A stretch of 6,483 nucleotides of DNA from Clostridia bacterium (GTDB lineage: Bacteria > Bacillota > Clostridia > Oscillospirales > CAG-272). Below the pieces are notes generated by a model. It was not told the origin of the DNA. It worked only from the letters and a program-made list of their open reading frames with translations, and made no database searches. The stretch is from assembly GCA_017540285.1 (NCBI GenBank), contig JAFYBI010000112.1, forward strand, positions 1 through 6,483. The letters are read 5' to 3'. The position numbers were made by a program, and so were the translations under genes. Shown here in pieces: positions 1 through 5,861 of the stretch; the stretch's first letter is position 1, and each line of letters opens with the position of its first letter.

Positions 1-1500
1 AAGATGAAGGAGGAGACGTATTTCTTCAAAATGAGCAAGTACGTGGACCGACTCCTGAAATACTATGACGAGAACCCGGACTTCATCGTGCCGGAGAGCC
101 TCAAGCGGGAGATGGTGAACAACTTCATCAAGCCCGGGCTTCAGGATCTCTGCGTCTCCCGGACCTCGTTCAAATGGGGCATCCCGGTCGAGAGCGACCC
201 GAAGCACGTGGTCTACGTCTGGCTCGACGCGCTGACGAACTATATCTCCGCGCTCGGCTACGACGCGGGCGAGACGGAGCAGCCGGAGCTCTTCGGCAAG
301 TACTGGCCCTGCGACGTGCACGTCATCGGCAAGGACATCATGCGCTTCCACTCGATCTACTGGCCGATCTTCCTCATGTCGCTCGATCTGCCCCTTCCGA
401 AGAAGATCTTCGGGCACCCGTGGTTCAATTTCGGTTCGGACAAGATGTCGAAATCCCGCGGCAACGTGATCTACGCGGACGAGCTCGCGGACCGGTTCTC
501 CGTGGACGGCGTGCGCTACTACTGCCTCGCCGAGATGCCCTTCAATACCGACGGCTCGATCACCTACGAATCGGTGATCTCCCGCTACAACACGGACCTC
601 GCGAACAACCTCGGCAACCTCGTCTCCCGCACCGTCGCGATGACGAAGAAATACTTTGACGGCGTGATCCCCGCGCCCGCCGGCGATGAGGGAACGGACG
701 CCGAGCTGAAGGAAGCGGTCCTCGCGGCGGCGAAGTCCTTCACGGACGACATGGACGCCTTCCATCTCGCCGACGCCTGCGCGGACGTCTTCACGATGCT
801 CCGCCGCGCGAACAAGTATATCGACGAGACGGCGCCGTGGGTCCTCGCGAAATCCGAGGAGTCGAAGGCGCGCCTCGGCACGGTCCTGTACAACCTTCTC
901 GAAACCATCCGGGCAGGCGCGGTGATGCTTTCCGCCCTGATCCCGGCGACCGCGGATTCGATCTTTCATCAGATCGGCTCCGACGTCCGCGATTACGACT
1001 CGATCTTCACCTTCGGCGCGCTGGAATCCGGCAAGCTGACCGGCGAGGCCTCCCCGCTCTTCGCCCGCATCGACGAAGCGAAGCTCCTCGCGGAGATCGA
1101 AGCGGAGCAGGAGGCGAAAGTCAAGGCTGCACAGGCCGCCGCGAAAGCCGCCGAGAAGCCCGAAAAACCCGAGGGCGTCGCCCAGATCGGGATCGACAGC
1201 TTCATGGCGGTCGAACTGCGGACGGCGCAGGTCAAAGCCTGTGAAAAGGTGCCGCGCGCGAAGAAGCTTCTGAAGCTGACCCTCGACCTCGGCTACGAGG
1301 AGCGGACCGTGGTCTCCGGCATCGCGAAATTCTACGAACCGGAAGACCTCGTCGGCAAAAAGATCATCGTCGTCGCGAACCTCAAGCCCGCGGTCCTCTG
1401 CGGCATCGAATCGAACGGCATGATCCTCGCGTCCGGGGAGGAAACCGTCCGCGTGGTCTTCCTCGATCCCGAAACGCCGCTCGGGGAGAGAGTGCGGTAA
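1..1500 (+). CDS. metG: Methionyl-tRNA synthetase, 5'-truncated by the window edge
   Basis: Cytoplasmic class I synthetase that activates methionine with ATP and loads it onto initiator and elongator tRNA-Met. The reading frame is open from base 1, and the first residues already match internal MetRS sequence, so the ATG at 4 is not the true start; roughly 150 N-terminal residues, including the HIGH motif, lie outside. Counting from the first codon, the fragment shows the GLQDL..SRTSFKWGIPV block (about 46-63), YVWLDALTN (72-80) and the KMSKS loop (148-152), followed by the helical anticodon-binding domain. An Ala/Lys/Glu-rich linker (about 365-393) leads to a C-terminal OB-fold tRNA-binding domain of the Trbp111/EMAPII type (about 395-499), as in the long, dimeric bacterial MetRS form. 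The TAA stop overlaps the tatD start, which suggests translational coupling. Identity is near certain; only the missing start is unresolved. Confidence 0.97.
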   Translation, partial: KMKEETYFFKMSKYVDRLLKYYDENPDFIVPESLKREMVNNFIKPGLQDLCVSRTSFKWGIPVESDPKHVVYVWLDALTNYISALGYDAGETEQPELFGKYWPCDVHVIGKDIMRFHSIYWPIFLMSLDLPLPKKIFGHPWFNFGSDKMSKSRGNVIYADELADRFSVDGVRYYCLAEMPFNTDGSITYESVISRYNTDLANNLGNLVSRTVAMTKKYFDGVIPAPAGDEGTDAELKEAVLAAAKSFTDDMDAFHLADACADVFTMLRRANKYIDETAPWVLAKSEESKARLGTVLYNLLETIRAGAVMLSALIPATADSIFHQIGSDVRDYDSIFTFGALESGKLTGEASPLFARIDEAKLLAEIEAEQEAKVKAAQAAAKAAEKPEKPEGVAQIGIDSFMAVELRTAQVKACEKVPRAKKLLKLTLDLGYEERTVVSGIAKFYEPEDLVGKKIIVVANLKPAVLCGIESNGMILASGEETVRVVFLDPETPLGERVR

Positions 1501-2300
1501 TGCGCCTCTTCGATTCCCACGCCCACTACAACGACCGCCGCTTCGATGAGGAATTCGACGGCGGGGGACGCGGCGCGCTCCTTCGGGCCCATGCCATGGG
1601 AGTGGAGCGGTTCTGCAACGTCGGCTCGTCCGTCTGCACCTCGGAGGAATCGATCCGGCTGGCGGAGGAATTCGATTTCGTCGTCGCCGCCGTCGGGATC
1701 CACCCCTCGGACGCGCAGGACATCCCGGCGCCGGAGATCGAACGCGCCCTCGCGCGCATCGAAGAGCTGGCCGCCCACGAGCGGGTCCGCGCGATCGGCG
1801 AGATCGGGTACGAATACCATTGGGAACCCGTCGACCGCGAGCGGCAGAAGTACTTCTTCGAGGCGCAGCTCGAGATCGCGCGGCGGGTCGGGCTGCCCGT
1901 CATCATCCATTCCCGCGACGCGGCGGGCGACACCTTCGACATGATCGCCGCGCACCGGGAGAACACGGGCGTCCTGCACAGCTACTCCGGACACGCGGAA
2001 GGCGTGCGGCAATTCAACCGCATGGGATGGTACGTCTCCTTCTCCGGCCCCGTCACCTACAAGAACGCCGTGAAGGTGAAGGAATCCGCCGCGGCCGCCG
2101 ACGAAAGCCTGCTCCTCATCGAGACCGACTGCCCCTATCTGCCTCCGGTCCCGCACCGGGGGAAAATCAACTACTCCGGCTATCTGATCCACACGTGCGA
2201 AACCGTCGCCGCCCTGCGCGGCATGACGGTCGAAGAGGCCGCCGAGGCAACATACGTCAACGCGTGCCGCTTCTTCGGCCTCGATCCGTCGGAAATCTGA
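1500..2300 (+). CDS. tatD: TatD family metal-dependent deoxyribonuclease
   Basis: 266-residue TIM-barrel metallohydrolase of the TatD family, whose studied members are cytoplasmic 3'-5' DNA exonucleases linked to DNA repair and degradation. Family metal-binding motifs are all present: the HxH pair H7/H9 in DSHAHY, E101 in GEIG, H137 in VIIHSRDA, H160 in VLHSYSGH and D210 in ETDCPYLPPVPHRGK. Length is normal and complete. The ATG shares its A with the metG TAA (TAATG, 1498-1502), and a purine-rich GGGGAGAG lies just upstream at 1483-1490, so this start is well supported and translation is probably coupled to metG. One small departure: the block after GEIG reads YEYHW where most members have LDYY or similar; these are not the metal ligands. 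The metG-tatD order is common in Bacillota. The precise substrate in this organism cannot be told from sequence. Confidence 0.95.
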   Translation: MRLFDSHAHYNDRRFDEEFDGGGRGALLRAHAMGVERFCNVGSSVCTSEESIRLAEEFDFVVAAVGIHPSDAQDIPAPEIERALARIEELAAHERVRAIGEIGYEYHWEPVDRERQKYFFEAQLEIARRVGLPVIIHSRDAAGDTFDMIAAHRENTGVLHSYSGHAEGVRQFNRMGWYVSFSGPVTYKNAVKVKESAAAADESLLLIETDCPYLPPVPHRGKINYSGYLIHTCETVAALRGMTVEEAAEATYVNACRFFGLDPSEI

Positions 2301-2303
2301 CGC

Positions 2304-2335
2304 GTCAGAGCGTCCGGACGTGCGGACTGCCTGAC
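2304..2335 (+). other. Imperfect stem-loop between tatD and the radical SAM gene
   Basis: GTCAG (2304-2308) can pair with CTGAC (2331-2335), and inside it GTCCG (2312-2316) with CGGAC (2323-2327). The two stems are separated by a 3x3 internal loop, and the terminal loop has 6 bases. No T-run follows, so it is not an intrinsic terminator; it could be an RNA-processing or mRNA-stability structure in the 80-base gap. Chance folding in GC-rich DNA is also possible. Confidence 0.3.
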
Positions 2336-2380
2336 AAACATCTCCGTGCTCCGGCGCGGAAAACGGGAGGAATATCCGCC

Positions 2381-2980
2381 ATGAACATCACTTATACCAT
2401 CCGGAACAGTCTGTATGTGAACCTCACGAACCACTGCACGAACCGGTGCGAATTCTGCGTGCGGGAAAGCGCCGATTCGCCCTATCCCGATCTCTGGCTC
2501 GAGAGGGATCCCACCGTCGACGAGGTGATGGCCGATCTCTCCTCCTACAACAGCCTCAACAAATTCGGCGAAATCGTCTTCTGCGGCTACGGCGAACCGA
2601 CCTGCCGCCTCTACGACATGCTGGACATCTGCAAGAAGCTCCGTGAGATGACCGCCACCCCGATCCGGGTGAACACGAACGGCCATGCCTCCCTGATCCT
2701 CGGGGAGGACACGCCGCCGCTCTTCCGCGGTCTCGTGGACTGCGTCTCCGTGAGCCTGAACGCCGCCGACCCGATTACATACAACCGCATCTGCCGCCCG
2801 CGCTTCGGGGAGGACGCCTTCCCCGCCGTGGTGCGCTTTGCCCGCGAGGTCGTCCGCTACGTCCCGACGGTGGTCCTGACGGTCGTCCGCGGCACGATCC
2901 CCGAGGAGGACATCGAACGCTGCGCGAAGATCGCGGAGGACATCGGCGCGAAGTTCCGGGTGCGGGAGTATATCGGCTGA
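2381..2980 (+). CDS. TatD-associated radical SAM protein, function unknown
   Basis: 199-residue radical SAM protein, probably cytoplasmic. The ATG at 2381 is chosen over longer in-frame versions because a GGGAGG ribosome binding site sits at 2365-2370, ten bases upstream, and because extension would overlap tatD in another frame. The protein opens with a short beta strand and the cluster motif CTNRCEFC (C19, C23, C26), the CxxxCxxC that holds the 4Fe-4S cluster cleaving S-adenosylmethionine. The GYGEPT motif at 69-74 and RVNTNG at 96-101 are typical SAM-contact blocks, and a VSLNA strand follows near 128. No extra Cys-rich C-terminal cluster (SPASM or twitch) is present, so it is a near-minimal radical SAM barrel. 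Its place directly after tatD matches the family known as TatD-linked radical SAM proteins (TIGR04038-like, from memory), related to pyruvate formate-lyase activases. The substrate is not known. Activation of a glycyl radical enzyme is possible, but no such enzyme is nearby. Confidence 0.9.
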   Translation: MNITYTIRNSLYVNLTNHCTNRCEFCVRESADSPYPDLWLERDPTVDEVMADLSSYNSLNKFGEIVFCGYGEPTCRLYDMLDICKKLREMTATPIRVNTNGHASLILGEDTPPLFRGLVDCVSVSLNAADPITYNRICRPRFGEDAFPAVVRFAREVVRYVPTVVLTVVRGTIPEEDIERCAKIAEDIGAKFRVREYIG

Positions 2981-3002
2981 CGCATGCCCGAAAAAACCAA
3001 GG

Positions 3003-3043
3003 GGCTGTCGCATGACTCCAAGAAACGGAGAAATGTGGCAGTC
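3003..3043 (+). other. Long hairpin at the left end of the intergenic element
   Basis: Bases 3003-3013 can pair with 3033-3043 over 11 consecutive positions (Watson-Crick plus three G-T wobbles). After a 2x2 GA/AA internal loop, CTCC (3016-3019) pairs with GGAG (3027-3030) around a 7-base loop. That pairing is far more than expected by chance and uses almost every base. The wobble pairs favour the plus-strand transcript as the folded form. It includes most of the left inverted end, so end-to-end pairing and this hairpin are alternatives. Confidence 0.5.
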
Positions 3044-3069
3044 GTTCTCTTTCCATAGCGCTTTCGGCA

Positions 3070-3101
3070 TTCTTTTTCTCCTTTATCGAGGAGAAAAAGA
3101 A
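3070..3101. other. Perfect 13-bp inverted repeat
   Basis: TTCTTTTTCTCCT (3070-3082) is the exact reverse complement of AGGAGAAAAAGAA (3089-3101), with a 6-base loop TTATCG. It is the strongest hairpin in the gap. On the plus strand no T-run follows, so it does not look like a standard terminator for the radical SAM gene. Confidence 0.6.
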
Positions 3102-3148
3102 CCAAAAAGAGGAACTCTTTGGAAGTTTTGGGTGTTTCGACCTCTGCC

Positions 3149-3170
3149 CGGTTTCATCGGGATGAAACCG
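3149..3170. other. Perfect 10-bp inverted repeat with tight loop
   Basis: CGGTTTCATC (3149-3158) and GATGAAACCG (3161-3170) are exact reverse complements separated by two bases, so in RNA it would close as 9 pairs with a CGGG tetraloop. TCGAC (3137-3141) and GTCGA (3172-3176) can extend it across an uneven internal loop. It is part of the chain of hairpins in the 3001-3272 element. Confidence 0.55.
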
Positions 3171-3198
3171 AGTCGACACGGGACGCTGCCTCTGGACT

Positions 3199-3217
3199 GA
3201 GGATGCTGCGCATCCTC
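3199..3217. other. 8-bp hairpin in the intergenic element
   Basis: GAGGATGC (3199-3206) and GCATCCTC (3210-3217) are exact reverse complements around a 3-base loop. A shorter bulged hairpin, CGCC...GGCG, follows at once at 3221-3239. Confidence 0.45.
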
Positions 3218-3288
3218 GGACGCCATTTTGGAAAAGGCGGGCGAAAACTTTTGCACTATTTTCGACAACCCCGTACAGACAGAAAGAT

Positions 3289-3334
3289 AAACGGTCGCTC
3301 AGCTGCATGACGCAGCGTTGTGACCGTTTTTTTT
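3289..3334. terminator. Intrinsic terminator between convergent genes, probably bidirectional
   Basis: AAACGGTC (3289-3296) pairs with GACCGTTT (3322-3329), and an inner stem GCTGC/GCAGC (3302-3306/3312-3316) stacks inside. Eight T residues (3327-3334) follow on the plus strand, so plus-strand transcripts from the metG-tatD-radical SAM side should stop here. Read on the minus strand it starts directly after the tmcAL stop codon (3333-3335) and ends in a weaker T-rich tail (TTTATCTTTCT), so it probably serves tmcAL as well. Confidence 0.85.
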
Positions 3335-4466
3335 ATCGGAGGGGACCGGCCTCTGTCTGATCGGCGACAAACGGTCCCGCCTTCATGAACGCGCCTGCCT
3401 CCTGTCCCGTGAGATACGCCCACAGCTCGTCGGCGCGGTTGTTCAAGGCGTACTGCCGCTTCGCCCGCTCGTCGAGGGGAGCGGTGTCGGCGGGCTTCAC
3501 CAGGACGGGGATCCTCTCCGTCCGGCGGGCTTTCGCGAGGATCTCACGGCCTCGCTCGTTCGCCGCGAGCAGAACGGTGAAGGCAGGCGTCTCCCCCGCC
3601 GCTCCCGTGCCGAGGAGGGAGAAAAGCAGTTCGCGGCGCATCCGGGCGGCGGTGTATTTCTTTGTCGGCAGGCGGGCGATGAATCCCGCCGCGTCCGCGG
3701 AGATCCGCGCAGCCTTCGCGGCGTACCGGAGCAGATCGCTGCCCGGTTCTCCCGCGAGATACAGCCTTGCGTGTGCGAAGAGCAGCTCGTCGTATCGCTC
3801 CGCGGGACAGGATACTGCCTCCCGGAAGAGCGTCCGCGCTTCCTCTGCGGCAAGTTCCGTGGCTTCGTCCGCGCCCCGTTCCCGAAAGACGCGCCGGATC
3901 TCGGACGACGACGGGACCCCGGTCATGCGGCGCACGGGGCGGAACTCCCCGATCCCGGCTTCCCTGCCCGCGCGGATGTATTCGACGCCGAGCCGGTCGT
4001 TTCCGCCGCCGAGGACGATCCCTTCCTGTGCGAGGACGGCTTCGTACAGGGACGCGCTCCCGCCGCTCCGCCGCCCGGTCTCCATCCGGCGCATCCGATC
4101 CGCGAAATCCGCCGATCCGCGGAAATCCGCCGCGCGGGTGAGCAGGGAGAGGTCCCCGGACTCCGAGCCGAAGGTCAGCGAATCCGCGCCGAGCGCGCCG
4201 GCGATCGCACATCCGCCCCGGGCGAAATCCTCCGCGCCGGACGCGCTCCACGGGTACGGCAGCTCGACGGCGAGATCCGCCCCGCAGAGGATCGCGGCCT
4301 TCGCGCGGATGTATTTATCGTACAGAGCAGGCTCCGCCCGTTCGGTGAAATGGCCGCTCATCAAGCAGAGAACGGCGTCTCCGCCGGCCTTCGCGATGTG
4401 CAGCAGATGCCGGTGACCCGGGTGGATTGGATTGAATTCACAAATGACAGCGGTTGTCGCGCACAT
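3333..4466 (-). CDS. tmcAL: tRNA(Met) cytidine acetate ligase (TmcAL, YlbM family)
   Basis: 377-residue cytoplasmic enzyme of the HIGH nucleotidyltransferase superfamily. Characterised TmcAL activates acetate with ATP to acetyl-adenylate and transfers the acetyl group to the wobble cytidine (C34) of elongator tRNA-Met, making ac4C, which helps prevent misreading of isoleucine codons. Visible motifs are the N-terminal strand AVICEFNP, the HPGH signature (H15-H18), the SGHFTERAEPA segment (37-47), the conserved GADLAVELP (62-70), GNDRLGVEYI in the middle, and PSSSEIRR, a KMSKS-like second nucleotide-binding loop. It is a little shorter than the roughly 400 residues of the Bacillus protein. The SGHFTERAEP stretch differs from the usual SGNFVQRGEP at several positions, but the overall family match is clear. 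The ATG at 4466 has GGAAGGA about 8 bases upstream and a consensus promoter further up. The neighbouring divergent gene is acetate kinase. Older annotations call this a hypothetical nucleotidyltransferase. Confidence 0.9.
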   Translation of the reverse strand: MCATTAVICEFNPIHPGHRHLLHIAKAGGDAVLCLMSGHFTERAEPALYDKYIRAKAAILCGADLAVELPYPWSASGAEDFARGGCAIAGALGADSLTFGSESGDLSLLTRAADFRGSADFADRMRRMETGRRSGGSASLYEAVLAQEGIVLGGGNDRLGVEYIRAGREAGIGEFRPVRRMTGVPSSSEIRRVFRERGADEATELAAEEARTLFREAVSCPAERYDELLFAHARLYLAGEPGSDLLRYAAKAARISADAAGFIARLPTKKYTAARMRRELLFSLLGTGAAGETPAFTVLLAANERGREILAKARRTERIPVLVKPADTAPLDERAKRQYALNNRADELWAYLTGQEAGAFMKAGPFVADQTEAGPLR

Positions 4467-4495
4467 TTTTTATTCCTTCCCACAACGAGAGAGAC

Positions 4496-4524
4496 TTGTT
4501 TTTTCGGCGGTTTTCCGATATAAT
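4496..4524 (+). promoter_or_regulatory. Sigma-A-type promoter of ackA
   Basis: TTGTTT at 4496-4501 and a perfect TATAAT at 4519-4524, spaced by 17 bases. Transcription would begin near 4531, giving a leader of about 55 bases before the ackA ATG. The -10 box shares bases 4523-4524 with the opposing tmcAL -10 box. Confidence 0.75.
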
Positions 4525-4551
4525 TATAAATAGTGTTGTCTGAACTGTCAA
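4523..4551 (-). promoter_or_regulatory. Full-consensus sigma-A-type promoter of tmcAL
   Basis: Read on the minus strand: TTGACA (4551-4546), a 17-base spacer, then TATAAT (4528-4523). Both hexamers and the spacing match the consensus exactly. Transcription would begin near 4515, about 50 bases before the tmcAL ATG. It overlaps the ackA promoter, with the two -10 boxes forming the palindrome TATAATTATA (4519-4528). Confidence 0.8.
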
Positions 4552-4564
4552 GAACAAACTCATT

Positions 4565-4579
4565 TTTTCCGGAGGAAAA
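4565..4579 (+). promoter_or_regulatory. ackA ribosome binding site inside a small inverted repeat
   Basis: GGAGG (4571-4575) stands ten bases before the ackA ATG at 4586 and fixes that start. The same bases lie in TTTTCC-GGA-GGAAAA (4565-4579), a 6-bp inverted repeat that could partly hide the site in the mRNA. The stem is mostly A-T and probably weak. Confidence 0.6.
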
Positions 4580-4585
4580 TCCTAC

Positions 4586-5800
4586 ATGAAAGTTTTAGTT
4601 GTCAACGCCGGTTCCTCTTCCCTGAAGTACCAGCTCTTCGACACCGCCACCGAATCCGTCCTCGCGAAGGGGATCTGCGAACGCATCGGCATCGACGGCC
4701 GCATCGAGCACCGCAAGGGCGAAAACGGCGAAAAGCTGAAGGTCGAGATCCCGATGGCGGACCACGCCGTCGCGACCGAAGTCGTCATCAAATACCTGAC
4801 CGATCCCGAAGTCGGCGTCATTTCCGACATGAACGAGATCGAGGGCGTCGGCCACCGGATCGTCCACGGCGGTCCCTACTTCTTCGAATCCGTCCTTCTG
4901 AGCGACGAAGTGCTCGACAAGCTCGAGCTCTGCCGCGATTTCGCGCCCCTGCACACCGGCCCGCACATCATGGGCATCAAGGGCTGCCTCGCCGTCATGC
5001 CCGACAAGCCGCAGGTCCTCGTCTTCGACACCGCGTTCCACCAGACCATGCCCCCGCAGGCCTATATGTACGGCATCTCCTGGGACATGTATGAGAAGTA
5101 TCACATCCGCCGCTACGGCGCGCACGGCACGTCTCACCGCTTCGTCGCCCGTGAAATGGCGAAGCTCCTTGACAAGCCCCTCGAAGAGACCAAGATCGTG
5201 ACCTGCCATATCGGCAACGGCGCGTCCATTTCCGCGGTCAAGGGCGGCAAGTGCATCGACACGTCCATGGGCTTCACGCCCCTCGACGGCGTCATCATGG
5301 GCACCCGCTGCGGCTCCATCGACCCGGCGATCGTCCCCTATATCATGGAGAAGGAAGGCTACACGCCCGCCGAAATGAGCGAGTATATGAACAAGAAGTG
5401 CGGCTTCCTCGGCATCTCCGGCATCTCCTCCGACTCCCGCGACATCGAAGCCGCGATCCTCGAGGGCAATGAGCGCGCGTACATCGCCGCCTCCACGCTG
5501 GCCTACCAGTGCAAGAAGTTCATCGGCTCCTACGCCGCCGCGATGAACGGCCTCGACGCCGTCGTCTGGACCGCCGGCATGGGCGAGAACAACCCCGAGC
5601 TCCGCGACCGCGCCTGCACCGACATGGAATACTACGGGATCAAGATCGACCGCGAAGTGAACGCGAGAACGCACCACCAGCCGCATACCGTGGAGCTCTC
5701 GACGCCGGACTCCCGGGTCAAGGTCTACGTCCTGCCCACGAACGAAGAGCTGATGATCGCCTCCGACACGGAAGAGATCGTCAACAGTCTGAAGAAATAA
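4586..5800 (+). CDS. ackA: Acetate kinase
   Basis: 404-residue cytoplasmic enzyme that interconverts acetyl phosphate plus ADP with acetate plus ATP. In a fermenter it is the ATP-forming last step of the acetyl-CoA to acetate route together with phosphotransacetylase. It belongs to the ASKHA (actin-like) fold, and every hallmark is in place: NAGSSSLKY with N7 near the start, R91 in GHRIVHGG, D148 in VFDTAFHQ, H180 in YGAHGTSH, the HIGNGAS phosphate-binding strand, R241 in IMGTRCGSIDP, the TAGMGENN adenosine-binding loop, and a Glu in the C-terminal LPTNEE (about 387). N7, R91, D148, H180 and R241 fall at the same numbers as in the Methanosarcina thermophila enzyme. Length is normal, so the gene appears intact and functional. 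It has its own promoter and terminator, so it is likely monocistronic; no pta is adjacent in this window, unlike the usual pta-ackA pair. Its codon choice leans strongly to C-ending codons, in keeping with high expression. Confidence 0.98.
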   Translation: MKVLVVNAGSSSLKYQLFDTATESVLAKGICERIGIDGRIEHRKGENGEKLKVEIPMADHAVATEVVIKYLTDPEVGVISDMNEIEGVGHRIVHGGPYFFESVLLSDEVLDKLELCRDFAPLHTGPHIMGIKGCLAVMPDKPQVLVFDTAFHQTMPPQAYMYGISWDMYEKYHIRRYGAHGTSHRFVAREMAKLLDKPLEETKIVTCHIGNGASISAVKGGKCIDTSMGFTPLDGVIMGTRCGSIDPAIVPYIMEKEGYTPAEMSEYMNKKCGFLGISGISSDSRDIEAAILEGNERAYIAASTLAYQCKKFIGSYAAAMNGLDAVVWTAGMGENNPELRDRACTDMEYYGIKIDREVNARTHHQPHTVELSTPDSRVKVYVLPTNEELMIASDTEEIVNSLKK

Positions 5801-5815
5801 TCGTCACAGCGATCG

Positions 5816-5850
5816 AAAAGGCTGCCGGAAAATCGACCGACAGCCTTTTT
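5816..5850. terminator. Intrinsic terminator after ackA, probably bidirectional
   Basis: AAAAGGCTG (5816-5824) pairs with CAGCCTTTT (5841-5849), extended past one mismatch by CGG/CCG (5826-5828/5837-5839) around an 8-base loop, and runs into TTTTT at 5846-5850. It begins 15 bases after the ackA stop. On the minus strand the stem ends in TTTT and lies 11 bases past the stop codon of the ABC gene, so it probably stops both converging transcripts. Confidence 0.85.
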
Positions 5851-5861
5851 CTGTTTGCTGT

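Larger units (their letters stand above)
3001..3272. repeat. Structured, AT-richer intergenic element with inverted ends (MITE-like or RNA element)
   Basis: A 272-base stretch of about 51% GC (hand count) between GC-rich convergent genes. It begins GGGGCTGTCG (3001-3010) and ends CGACAACCCC (3263-3272), inverted copies matching at 9 of 10 bases. Between the ends lies a chain of hairpins: 3003-3043, 3070-3101, 3149-3170 (with possible outer pairing 3137-3141/3172-3176), 3199-3217, 3221-3239 and a weaker one at 3242-3264. Small frames of about 60 codons exist on both strands, but they overlap one another, lack good ribosome binding sites and match no family I know, so I do not call them genes. 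No transposase and no clear target-site duplication are visible (flanks AAAACCAA and GTACAGAC). It may be a non-autonomous mobile element, an interspersed repeat or the 3' structure of a transcript; copy number elsewhere would decide. Confidence 0.5.

Noticed and set aside
1820..2380. Upstream in-frame extension of the radical SAM gene into tatD
   Set aside because: The extension reads Arg-rich out-of-frame tatD sequence. The ATG at 2381 has a proper ribosome binding site and begins where family similarity begins.
1332..3070. Two minus-strand frames of 286 and 296 codons opposite metG, tatD and the radical SAM gene
   Set aside because: Both lie antisense to well-supported genes and have Arg/Asp/Val-rich compositions with no recognisable domain.
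3001..3272. Complete insertion sequence
   Set aside because: The segment is too short for a transposase, has no transposase motifs and shows no target-site duplication, so only a non-autonomous element remains possible.
3012..3310. Several frames of about 60 codons within the hairpin-rich gap
   Set aside because: They overlap each other on both strands, run through the hairpins, lack convincing ribosome binding sites and resemble no known protein family. More likely non-coding.
3385..4416. Open frame of 343 codons on the plus strand opposite tmcAL
   Set aside because: The product is Arg/Ser/Ala-rich low complexity without motifs, whereas the minus strand encodes a clear TmcAL with promoter and ribosome binding site.
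4467..4585. Riboswitch in the ackA leader
   Set aside because: The predicted leader is only about 55 bases, with no multi-stem structure and no terminator or anti-terminator pair.
4595..5686. Long open frame (363 codons) on the minus strand opposite ackA
   Set aside because: It mirrors the codon bias of ackA, whose product matches acetate kinase throughout. The antisense product is Val/Gly/Asp/Ala-rich with no domain. Such shadows are normal in GC-rich genes.
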